From RGIG4097 sp937885645 (GTDB taxonomy: Bacteria > Bacillota > Clostridia > Christensenellales > CAG-917): a stretch of DNA of 64,000 bases. Made by a program: the position numbers and the translations under genes. This document shows, piece after piece, positions 51,111 to 58,455 of this stretch (positions within the stretch are counted from its first letter, which is position 1; each line of letters opens with the position of its first letter). Under the pieces are notes generated by a model, which was given only the letters and a program-made list of their open reading frames with translations, had not been told where the DNA came from and searched no databases. The DNA lies in contig CALABJ010000029.1 of NCBI GenBank assembly GCA_937885645.1, positions 57,938 to 121,937 of the forward strand, in the 5' to 3' direction.

Positions 51111-51944
51111 ATGGATTATTTGTTTTTCGACATTGAATGCAGTGAGGGCAGAAGCATCTGCTCCTTTGGCTACGTCTTGACTGACGAGGCTTTCTGCATC
51201 AAAGAAAAAAAGGATATCCTCATCAATCCTCAGTCCTATTTTCACACCGGCCCTTGGAGCAAAAAGGCAAGGGAAAAGGATGAGGGCATTTCACTTGCCT
51301 ACCCTGTCAGTGAATTTAGGGCACAACCCCCTTTCCCTGCCCTCTACGACCTCATCAAGGATTTGTTGAAACGTAAGGACGTCACCATCGTCACCTTCTC
51401 AGGGGACAACGATGCACGGTTTTTGAACATTGCTTGCACCCGCTATCATATGCCCTGCTTCAACTACACCTTTGTTGACGTGCAAAGAATATATCAAGAT
51501 ATGGAGGGGCTCAAAGACCAACTCTCTCTTGAAAAGATGCTTGCCATATTTGAGGTGGACGTTGAAGGACTTGTGCAACACAAGAGCGATGACGATGCTC
51601 ATATCACTATGCTTGTCGCCGAGGCACTTTGCTTAAAGACGGGCAAGAGCCTGAAAACCCTTGTGAAGGAATCAAAACGAGCCACTTGTTTCTCAAAGGA
51701 CTATATGCCCAAAAAGAAGAAGCAAAAGCCTGCCAAAATTGCGGTCAGCGGTGAAACCTCTACAAAAGCCACAAGGGGAGCAACGTCCATTGACAAAAAA
51801 ACTCCTGCCGTAAACAAGGCAAAAGCACCCTCAAAAGGGGTGACACCAAGGGGAAAGCAAAGTGGCAACAAAAGCAAAAAGCCCCAAAACAGAAAACCTA
51901 GGGCACAAAAACCTCGAGAGGCAAAAGGACAAAATCAAAACTGA
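51111..51944 (+). CDS. DnaQ-like 3'-5' exonuclease with a basic tail
   Basis: A 277-residue protein. Residues 1-185 are a DEDD-type exonuclease: DIECSEG (Exo I, D/E pair), TFSGDNDARFLN in the middle (Exo II-like Asp) and HKSDDDAHITM (Exo III, Asp with H before). Residues 195-277 are a lysine-, proline- and alanine-rich, probably disordered tail that may hold DNA or RNA. No ribosome site precedes the ATG; the transcript may be leaderless. Its stop overlaps the nrdG start (TGATG), which ties it to the ribonucleotide reductase cluster. Substrate (DNA or RNA) is open. Confidence 0.78.
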   Translation: MDYLFFDIECSEGRSICSFGYVLTDEAFCIKEKKDILINPQSYFHTGPWSKKAREKDEGISLAYPVSEFRAQPPFPALYDLIKDLLKRKDVTIVTFSGDNDARFLNIACTRYHMPCFNYTFVDVQRIYQDMEGLKDQLSLEKMLAIFEVDVEGLVQHKSDDDAHITMLVAEALCLKTGKSLKTLVKESKRATCFSKDYMPKKKKQKPAKIAVSGETSTKATRGATSIDKKTPAVNKAKAPSKGVTPRGKQSGNKSKKPQNRKPRAQKPREAKGQNQN

Positions 51945-52627
51945 TGAAGATATGCGGATTTGAAAAATTTTCAATGGTGGACTGGGACGGCAAAGTGGTT
52001 TGCACGGTTTTTTGTGCAGGCTGCAACTTCCGTTGCCCTTTCTGTCACAACCGCTCCCTTGCCCTGTCCTCTGCCCCGGGAATCCCCGAAAGTGAGGTGT
52101 TTGACTATCTTGAAAAGCGCAAGGGCCTCATTGACGGCGTATGCGTGTCTGGTGGCGAGCCTACTCTGTCCCACGACCTCAAAGATTTCATCGCAAAGAT
52201 AAAGGCCTTGGGCTACAAGGTGAAGCTTGACACCAACGGCACAAACCCCGAAGTGGTGAAAGACCTTCTTGACAATGGACTTGTTGACTACGTTGCTATG
52301 GACGTCAAGGACAGCCCCGAAAAATATCCCCTCATCACCAAGACTAAAAATCTAGAATTGAACAAGGTGCTTGAAACAATGAGCATTTTGAAGTCGTCAG
52401 GAGTGGACTTTGAATTCCGCACCACCCTCATCAAGGAATTCCACACCGAGGAAGATATGAAGCGCATTGCCCTCCTTGTGAAAGGTGCAAAGAGATATTT
52501 CCTGCAAAAGTACGTGGACAACGACAACTGCATTGAGCACGGCTTCACCGCTGTTGACCGTGACACCGCAGAAAAGTGGCTATCACTCTTTGACGGAGTT
52601 GGCAAAGCAAGCCTTAGAGGATATTGA
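51944..52627 (+). CDS. nrdG: Anaerobic ribonucleotide reductase activating protein
   Basis: A 227-residue radical SAM enzyme that creates the glycyl radical on NrdD. The [4Fe-4S]/SAM motif CX3CX2C is C27, C31 and C34 in CNFRCPFC, followed by SGGEPTLS. It is longer than E. coli NrdG (about 154 residues) and closer to the longer NrdG/PFL-activase-like forms seen in Clostridia. Its ATG overlaps the exonuclease stop by one base. NrdD lies three genes upstream on the same strand. Confidence 0.93.
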   Translation: MKICGFEKFSMVDWDGKVVCTVFCAGCNFRCPFCHNRSLALSSAPGIPESEVFDYLEKRKGLIDGVCVSGGEPTLSHDLKDFIAKIKALGYKVKLDTNGTNPEVVKDLLDNGLVDYVAMDVKDSPEKYPLITKTKNLELNKVLETMSILKSSGVDFEFRTTLIKEFHTEEDMKRIALLVKGAKRYFLQKYVDNDNCIEHGFTAVDRDTAEKWLSLFDGVGKASLRGY

Positions 52628-52691
52628 AACACAACTCAATGCAAGCACATTAACTCAAACCAAACTAGAAATCGACAACATATCAAACTAT

Positions 52692-52722
52692 AAAAAAGAC
52701 GGTCAAACGACCGTCTTTTTTT
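52692..52722 (+). terminator. Terminator after nrdG
   Basis: AAAAAGACGGTC, loop AAAC, GACCGTCTTTTTTT. Confidence 0.88.
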
Positions 52723-52810
52723 GTTGCAAGGGGGTTGAATTGGGGAGAGAACTTATGCCCTTGCTGGAAATATGGGGTACAACATTCGTTGTTGTTGTCT
52801 ATTTGTTTGT

Positions 52811-53950
52811 TTATGCATTCTGTCCGTCGGGATTTTCGCCACTTTCTTTGTCGTGCTTGTCTTTCAGTTGACCTTTGATTTGATTCAAAATCATATCCTC
52901 GATTTCATCACTATGATTGCCCTCTGCCATATCTTCAAGGAAGGTGCAGAAGTCACCGACCATTTCGGGTGAGCCAAGGATGAAAGCACCGAATTCATCA
53001 AGGGCGACGTTGAGGTCTGCGGAGTCAATGTACATTGCGATATACTCGCCTGCGTCCAAGATTGCAAGGGCAAAACCTACGTAATCCTTTTTGTTGTAGG
53101 CGTCCACAATCTTGTCGGCAATGGGCTTCAACTTTGCATATTCCTCTTCAAGGGTGGCACGGATTTCTTCACCTTGTGCCTTGACGTCAGCGATGAAAGA
53201 TTCAATCTTTTCGCTGTCGTAGTCCTTGAAATATTTGTGGAGATGCTCGGCGCTCCAGCCCTCCATACCCTCGACAAACTTGCCTGCTTCTTCAAGGGCG
53301 GAAACAAGTGCTTCTTTGCCTTTTTCAAGGTTTATTGTGATGTTTTCGGCACTTAAAAGTGCGTTTACGTCATCAAGCACGTTTTCAACACGGGTTGCAA
53401 TTGCTTCTTCAACTGCCTTGAATTCATTTGACATAACCACATTGACTGTGCCGTCTTCCTTCAAATAACCAAGTTCTTCGGCAAGTGACACGATGGTGGT
53501 GAACACCTCTTCAACTGTCTTGCCAACAAGGTTGGTGTCAAGGAGCACGATGACTGCGTCTTCGTTGAGGGCCTCAACTGACACCACAACTCCGTCCTCG
53601 TCAACCTCAATGCCGAAAGAGGGGTTGATGTCAATGGACATATAGGTGGGTGCAGGGACAGGGTCTCCGCCGTGGGTGGAAGGATCATCTCCGTAAGGAG
53701 TGAGCACTCCGCCATTGAGACCAAGTCCAAGGCCCACACCAAGACCGACGCACACGATGAGGCAAGTTGCCACAAAACTCATGATGGCGCGCTTTGAGGT
53801 GAACATTGCCTTCACTCTTGCTCTTTCCTTTTCCTTCAACATTTCGGCCTCAGGAGTGACCGCTTCAACAACATTTTCCTTGAAGGAGAAATCAGGCAAC
53901 AGTTTTTCAAATTGCTCTTTCAGTCTTTTTCTCAAATTTCTTTTAGTCAT
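52811..53950 (-). CDS. RsgI-like membrane anti-sigma factor
   Basis: A 379-residue membrane protein that pairs with the ECF sigma factor upstream. Residues 1-50 are a charged cytosolic part. One helix spans residues 55-80 (FVATCLIVCVGLGVGLG). The extracellular part begins with YMSIDINPSFGIEVDEDG, then VVSVEALNEDA, the sequence pattern of the RsgI middle domain. The rest (150-379) is helical and acidic, without a sugar-binding module. Its ATG overlaps the sigma factor stop, so they are made together. The classical N-terminal RsgI zinc-like motif is not obvious. The signal is unknown. Confidence 0.8.
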   Translation of the reverse strand: MTKRNLRKRLKEQFEKLLPDFSFKENVVEAVTPEAEMLKEKERARVKAMFTSKRAIMSFVATCLIVCVGLGVGLGLGLNGGVLTPYGDDPSTHGGDPVPAPTYMSIDINPSFGIEVDEDGVVVSVEALNEDAVIVLLDTNLVGKTVEEVFTTIVSLAEELGYLKEDGTVNVVMSNEFKAVEEAIATRVENVLDDVNALLSAENITINLEKGKEALVSALEEAGKFVEGMEGWSAEHLHKYFKDYDSEKIESFIADVKAQGEEIRATLEEEYAKLKPIADKIVDAYNKKDYVGFALAILDAGEYIAMYIDSADLNVALDEFGAFILGSPEMVGDFCTFLEDMAEGNHSDEIEDMILNQIKGQLKDKHDKESGENPDGQNA

Positions 53951-54479
53951 AATTTTCTCCTTTCAGTTGTTGTTGCAGTTTTTTCATTGCGGTTTTGTAT
54001 CTATGGCTGACGGTTGACGTGGGCATATCAAGGATTTTGCCTATCTCTCGTCGTTTGTAGCCTGCCACGGCATACATAACTACTATTTGGAAGTCGGTTT
54101 CATTAAGGGTGTCGTGTGCCACCTTGAATAACCCAAGGGAATCCTCATCGGGCATTGTCTCCTCACCAAAGGCGTTTCCTTCATCGGTGAAGTCGGTGAC
54201 TGACTCGTGCTTCATCTTGTTATATTCGTTGATTGCAAGGCGTTTTGCTATTGTGGTGAGCCAAGCCACGAAGTGGGAGTCCTCTTCATAATGACCGATG
54301 TGCTCTACGGCTTTGAGATAGGTGTCCTGAGTGATGTCCTCAGCCTTCTCTTTTGAGCGGAGAACGGAATATGCTACAAAATACACCACCTTGTGGGTGC
54401 AATCGTATATACAGTCAAAGGCGCGCATATCCCCTTTTTTGAATTTTCTTACCGCTCTTGCGAGCATATCTTTGGTCAT
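53943..54479 (-). CDS. ECF-family RNA polymerase sigma factor
   Basis: A 178-residue ECF sigma factor. Region 2 (residues 20-85) holds FVAYSVLRSKEKAEDITQDTY; region 4 (125-175) holds LNETDFQIVVMYAVAGYKRR, then EIGKILDMPTSTVSHR, a helix-turn-helix. A flexible, acidic linker lies between. It is followed, with an 8-base overlap, by the anti-sigma gene. I could not name a promoter of its own with confidence. Confidence 0.92.
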   Translation of the reverse strand: MTKDMLARAVRKFKKGDMRAFDCIYDCTHKVVYFVAYSVLRSKEKAEDITQDTYLKAVEHIGHYEEDSHFVAWLTTIAKRLAINEYNKMKHESVTDFTDEGNAFGEETMPDEDSLGLFKVAHDTLNETDFQIVVMYAVAGYKRREIGKILDMPTSTVSHRYKTAMKKLQQQLKGENYD

Positions 54480-54551
54480 AAGTTCTCCTACATATAAAAC
54501 AAACTTATTATGAATTTTGCCAACGTGTTGCTATTATTTTTGTATTTTTTT

Positions 54552-54580
54552 GAAAATAAAACCCCGTGATTTTCACGGGG
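54552..54580 (-). terminator. Terminator after the YitT gene
   Basis: CCCCGTGAAAATCACGGGG is followed by TTTTATTTT on the minus strand. Confidence 0.85.
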
Positions 54581-54586
54581 CGGTTG

Positions 54587-55594
54587 TTATTGATTGTCCT
54601 CTGTCGGCTCTGTGGTTGGAGTATCGCTGGTTGCCGTCGCCGTGGCAGATATTGTTTCGGTGGGTTTGCGCTTTTTGTCAAACCTTGAATAGCGCAGGTT
54701 TTTGCTCATACTGTCCGTGACGTCGTTGATAGCCACAAAAGCGTGAGAGTCGATTGATTGGATAATCTCCTTCAGTTTTGACACTTCAAAGCGGTTGATG
54801 ACGCAGTAGATGATGGTCTTGTTTGCCTTTGAGTAATAGCCCTCTGCGTCAAGGACGGTGACTCCTCTGCCAAACTCAGCGCTAAGTGCCTCTGCCACTT
54901 CTTCGTGCTTGTCGCTGATGATGAAAGCGGATTTTGCCTTGTCAAAGCCGTCAACAACAAAGTCCACTGCTTTAAGTCCGCAAGCGTATGCAATGACTGA
55001 ATAGAGGGCAAGAAGCCAGTTGTTTATGACAGCTCCTGCGATGATATAGAGGATTGCGTTGTAAATCATGACAAACGTGCCGATGGACAGGTTTATCCTC
55101 TTTGCAAAGAGGACACCCAGCACTTCAACGCCGTCGATTGCTCCGCCGAAACGGATTGTAAGGCCACTGCCCACACCGGATATTATTCCGCCGAAAACCG
55201 CCGCCAAAAGAACTTCATGTTGTACAACAGGTGAGCCGAGGGAGAAATCCAAGCCGAAAACCGACTGATAGAGCCAAGCAAACAATGAATACATGCCGAT
55301 TGCGTACAGTGAATATACGATGAAAGGCAAGCCAAGTTTCTTGAAGCCTAGCAAGAAAAACGGGAAGTTGAGGATGACAAGGAATATGCTGAGGTTGAGG
55401 GGTGTCACTTGGCTGAGGAAAAATGACGTACCTGAAAAGCCTCCGTCATAAAGTCCTACGGGGGTGAGGAAAAGAGTGACGCCGGTTGCATTGATGATGC
55501 CTGCCAATGTCAAAAACAAAAAGTTGACATAATGAAGCTTTTTCACTTCATCTTTGAACCATTGTTTGAAGTTGAATTTCCTAGTCTTTGTCAT
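54587..55594 (-). CDS. yitT: YitT-family membrane protein
   Basis: A 335-residue YitT (DUF161/DUF2179) protein. Five to six helices fill residues 20-215; a cytosolic DUF2179 domain follows (residues 220-300: SDKHEEVAEALSAEFGRGVT, then VINRFEVSKLKEIIQ). A Thr/Ala-rich tail of about 30 residues follows. The family function is unsettled. Its start overlaps the pyrE stop by 4 bases, so the two are translated together, an unusual neighbour for pyrE. Confidence 0.9.
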   Translation of the reverse strand: MTKTRKFNFKQWFKDEVKKLHYVNFLFLTLAGIINATGVTLFLTPVGLYDGGFSGTSFFLSQVTPLNLSIFLVILNFPFFLLGFKKLGLPFIVYSLYAIGMYSLFAWLYQSVFGLDFSLGSPVVQHEVLLAAVFGGIISGVGSGLTIRFGGAIDGVEVLGVLFAKRINLSIGTFVMIYNAILYIIAGAVINNWLLALYSVIAYACGLKAVDFVVDGFDKAKSAFIISDKHEEVAEALSAEFGRGVTVLDAEGYYSKANKTIIYCVINRFEVSKLKEIIQSIDSHAFVAINDVTDSMSKNLRYSRFDKKRKPTETISATATATSDTPTTEPTEDNQ

Positions 55595-56226
55595 CGTGTC
55601 ATCCAGTTGTTGTCTGTGGGGTTATCTCTGAAAGCAAGAATCTTTACTTTGTCGCTGTGGTCAATTAGGTTTTGTTCAAGTGCTACGTCCACTACGTCGT
55701 CAAGGGTGGCAAGGCTAACGTTTTTGACACCTGCCGATGCCATATTGTCTATGCCCTTCTTCATGCCGTAGGTGAAGATGCTGACCATGCCAAGGACTTC
55801 TGCCCCTGCACTGCGCAACACTTCAACCACTTCCAGTGAACTTTTTGCAGTGGAGATGAGGTCCTCAACAACCACCACTTTTTGTCCTGCCTTCAATTCA
55901 CCCTCAATGCGCTTGCCCTTGAAATCTTTTGCGCCCATACGGACGTAGCCCATAGGCATGTCAAGGATATGTCCGACTATTGCGGCGTGAGGTATGCCTG
56001 CCGTTGCTGTGCCGATGAGGATTTCTGCATCAGGATAGTGTGTGCTGACGATTGATGCAAGGCCGTCCTCAATTTGCCTACGCAAAAGCGGTGCGGTGAG
56101 GGTGAGTCGGTTGTCGCTGTACACCGGACTCTTTATGCCACTTGCCCACACAAAAGGCTCTTTCACGTTGAGTTTGACCGCTCCTATCTCTAGAAGCCCA
56201 CTTGCAATCTGCTTTTTCATAGTCAC
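55591..56226 (-). CDS. pyrE: Orotate phosphoribosyltransferase
   Basis: A 211-residue enzyme that joins orotate to PRPP in pyrimidine synthesis. The PRPP motif VVVVEDLISTAKSS is near residue 121; many family members have GG where this one has AK. FKGKRIEGELKAG is also typical. Two starts are possible: GTG at 56224-56226 and ATG at 56218-56220; neither has a good ribosome site, and the ATG gives the more usual N terminus (MKKQIA). The promoter at 56255-56283 gives a short leader. No other pyr gene is adjacent. Confidence 0.92.
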   Translation of the reverse strand: MTMKKQIASGLLEIGAVKLNVKEPFVWASGIKSPVYSDNRLTLTAPLLRRQIEDGLASIVSTHYPDAEILIGTATAGIPHAAIVGHILDMPMGYVRMGAKDFKGKRIEGELKAGQKVVVVEDLISTAKSSLEVVEVLRSAGAEVLGMVSIFTYGMKKGIDNMASAGVKNVSLATLDDVVDVALEQNLIDHSDKVKILAFRDNPTDNNWMTR

Positions 56227-56254
56227 TTTGTTCCGTATCTTCGCGCTACGTTAT

Positions 56255-56283
56255 ATTATATCACAAATGAATACCATATTCAA
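56255..56283 (-). promoter_or_regulatory. Promoter of pyrE-yitT
   Basis: TTGAAT (56278-56283), 17 bases and TATAAT (56255-56260) on the minus strand; leader about 28 nt. The DNA at 56310-56345 is a run of GAATGAA-like repeats, a low-complexity stretch. Confidence 0.75.
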
Positions 56284-56394
56284 ATACTATTTTCTTCATT
56301 AAAGCCCACGAAAAAAATGAAAAATGAAGAATGAAGAATGAAAAACGGAAATCATCAAGTGTGAAAGCGAAAATACAAGTGAAAGCAAAAAACA

Positions 56395-56424
56395 AAAAGG
56401 CACTCAACCGAGTGCCTTTTGTTT
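56395..56424. terminator. Terminator after the lipoprotein gene at 56437
   Basis: AAAAGGCACTC, loop AACC, GAGTGCCTTTTG, with A and T runs on both sides. The same hairpin recurs at 57498-57528. Confidence 0.85.
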
Positions 56425-56436
56425 GTTTCCGTTTGC

Positions 56437-57423
56437 TTAGCCGTAAACGTAGTTGATGTGGGCTTGTCCGCGAGGGTCTGCCATCCAAGTGTCTATGACC
56501 TCTTCCATGACTGCAAAATAGCCTTCACCCATATCAAGTTTTTCTTCTACGGTGGCCTTTTTCAATGCGTTGTATATGACGGTTGCGTAATCTCTTGCAT
56601 ATAGGTCGGCATATTCCTCAAACTCTGTGCCAGCAAAAAGAGTGTCCAATTCTTCATCGGCAAATCGTTCGGGATAAACGACAAGTTCAAGAGTGACAAA
56701 GGATTGAGTCATCGCACCAACGTCTTTCTTGCCCATAATCATGCCAAACTCCACGTTGATATGCATAAATGCGGTGTGTGGTGCGGGCATTGATGAAGAG
56801 GAATAATCGGACAACTCTACGCGCATGGTGTATGCCACCACCATATCCCCTTTGTTTTCCTTGGCAAGCACAAACCATCTATCGTGGAATACTCCGCCAA
56901 CAGGAGTGTTTTCAAGAAGATTTGCTCCGTTGTTTCCCCAAGCGTAAGTCCAAGAAGTCAATGCGCCCTGGGGTCTTTCAACATAATCTAAAAGATTTTG
57001 TTCGGTTGGGCTGTACTTTTGAACCTCTGAGAAAATAAGTCCTAAATTGGTGTTGTCGCTGGTTGCATACTTTTCAAACAATGCTTGCATCTTTGAAATG
57101 GTGTCACTTGCAACTGTGTCATTGACCATCAAAAGAGCCCTATCATCTTCAAACTCAGGGTCGGGAGCAGGTGCGGCAGTTTTTGCTTCGCCATACCTTC
57201 TGCCATACAAAGCCCTATTTCCAAGACCGATGATTTTGTCCTCGGTGAATCTGCCAAAGCTGAACTCACTTTCCTTTGCAAAATCAAAGGGGTGTATGCC
57301 CTCATCAACGGAAGGAGTGTCTCCTCCGCCGGGGGCAGGCTCGTCTTTATCGCATGCCACAAAACCTATGCAAGCAACTGCAAGAAGGAGCAATATCATC
57401 AAAATTGAGATTGTCTTTTTCAT
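56437..57423 (-). CDS. Lipoprotein of unknown function
   Basis: A 328-residue secreted lipoprotein that I do not recognise. The signal peptide ends in the lipobox GFVAC at residues 20-24, and the mature part begins with an acidic, Pro/Gly-rich linker. The rest looks like one globular domain. FSFGRFTEDK near residue 55 resembles FSFGRIVKTR of the protein at 57529. It has a strong GGAGGTG site and a promoter almost identical to that of the gene at 57529. A secreted sensor, nutrient-binding or cell-surface role is possible. Confidence 0.75.
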   Translation of the reverse strand: MKKTISILMILLLLAVACIGFVACDKDEPAPGGGDTPSVDEGIHPFDFAKESEFSFGRFTEDKIIGLGNRALYGRRYGEAKTAAPAPDPEFEDDRALLMVNDTVASDTISKMQALFEKYATSDNTNLGLIFSEVQKYSPTEQNLLDYVERPQGALTSWTYAWGNNGANLLENTPVGGVFHDRWFVLAKENKGDMVVAYTMRVELSDYSSSSMPAPHTAFMHINVEFGMIMGKKDVGAMTQSFVTLELVVYPERFADEELDTLFAGTEFEEYADLYARDYATVIYNALKKATVEEKLDMGEGYFAVMEEVIDTWMADPRGQAHINYVYG

Positions 57424-57450
57424 AGCACACCTCCAAGATTAGGTATGCAT

Positions 57451-57500
57451 ATTTTACCACCACCATAATATGCTGTCAATACCCCCCCCATTTTCATGAA
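57451..57500 (-). promoter_or_regulatory. Promoter of the lipoprotein gene with G-run upstream
   Basis: TTGACA (57474-57479), 17 bases and TAAAAT (57451-57456) on the minus strand. Just upstream are a run of eight G and the dyad TTTTCATGAAAA. The same block precedes the gene at 57529 (58377-58402). Confidence 0.75.
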
Positions 57501-57528
57501 AAAAGGCACTCAACCGAGTGCCTTTTTT
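57498..57528. terminator. Terminator after the gene at 57529 (copy of the 56395 hairpin)
   Basis: AAAAAAGGCACTC, loop AACC, GAGTGCCTTTTTT, identical in stem and loop to the hairpin at 56395. Confidence 0.85.
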
Positions 57529-58326
57529 CTATGCAAGTTGCTTTTCTATACAGCCAGACTCTATGTATTTCGTCAAAATCTCTTTATGAATAGGTTGATA
57601 ATAACTTGCTACTTGTGCCAGTTCAGCATAGTTTATATTTGTTGCAAATGTGCTTGTTCCTTCATTTTTAATCAAGAACAAATTTGTACTAAAGGTGACC
57701 ACTTTTTGTGTTGTGCCTGCAACATAGATGACGGATTTTATTTCTACACAATAACAATCAAGCTTGTTGGAGTCGAGCCACTGGTGTTTTGACGGCGACT
57801 GCACTGTTATGGTCAAACGCACATCATAATCTTTGACCTTGTAGGTTTCAATGACATAACCGACAGAATTATATTCCGAGTCTTCATCGGGGGTGCCGCC
57901 CTGACATTGTCCCTCAATGATCACCATTCTGCCTCCAACGACATCCTCAACGGAGCAATTCACCATGCCATTATCGTCAAAGTAGTCCGCCAGTGCTTGC
58001 AGTGTGGGTTGATATGCAGGATCATTTTCAAAGACATAATCGTATCGTGCTGGATAAAAATTGATGGATGTAGGATTCTCACCATAGACGAAATCCCTCG
58101 TCTTTACGATTCTTCCAAAAGAAAACTTGGTGTCAAATAAAAATCTTTCAAAACTGCTATATCTAAAATCATCAACCAAATTGCCTGTCAGTTGAAGCGC
58201 AAGCAAAATTATACCAACAGCGACCACAACAGCAAAAACAATAATAATTATTTTTGCATTCTTGGTCAGTGGCTTTCTCTCGTTTTTTCTTTCTTGTGCT
58301 TCTTCTTTTCCTCCAGTCTTTTTCAT
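57529..58326 (-). CDS. Single-pass membrane protein of unknown function
   Basis: A 265-residue protein with a charged N terminus, one membrane helix at residues 25-47 (IIIIVFAVVVAVGIILLAL) and a globular outer domain. It shares FSFGR and a similar ribosome site, promoter and terminator with the lipoprotein at 56437, so the two may be distant paralogues that moved as a cassette. No enzyme motif was found. Confidence 0.72.
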   Translation of the reverse strand: MKKTGGKEEAQERKNERKPLTKNAKIIIIVFAVVVAVGIILLALQLTGNLVDDFRYSSFERFLFDTKFSFGRIVKTRDFVYGENPTSINFYPARYDYVFENDPAYQPTLQALADYFDDNGMVNCSVEDVVGGRMVIIEGQCQGGTPDEDSEYNSVGYVIETYKVKDYDVRLTITVQSPSKHQWLDSNKLDCYCVEIKSVIYVAGTTQKVVTFSTNLFLIKNEGTSTFATNINYAELAQVASYYQPIHKEILTKYIESGCIEKQLA

Positions 58327-58353
58327 GGCACACCTCCAGGATCTGCTAATTGT

Positions 58354-58402
58354 ATCTTATCATTGATATAATATGTTGTCAATACCCCCCCATTTTCATG
58401 AA
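58354..58402 (-). promoter_or_regulatory. Promoter of the gene at 57529, copy of the 57451 promoter
   Basis: TTGACA (58377-58382), 17 bases and TAAGAT (58354-58359). The upstream run of seven G and the TTTTCATGAAAA dyad match the other copy. A terminator for the next gene (AACGGCGCA, loop, TGCGCCGTCTTTT) lies near 58417-58441. Confidence 0.75.
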
Positions 58403-58455
58403 AAAGCAAAACAAAAACGGCGCATTTCTGCGCCGTCTTTTGGATTGTTTTGGGG

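Noticed and set aside
56310..56345. Short tandem GAATGAA-like repeats
   Set aside because: Low-complexity A-rich sequence of only a few units; no array structure as in CRISPR and no coding role.
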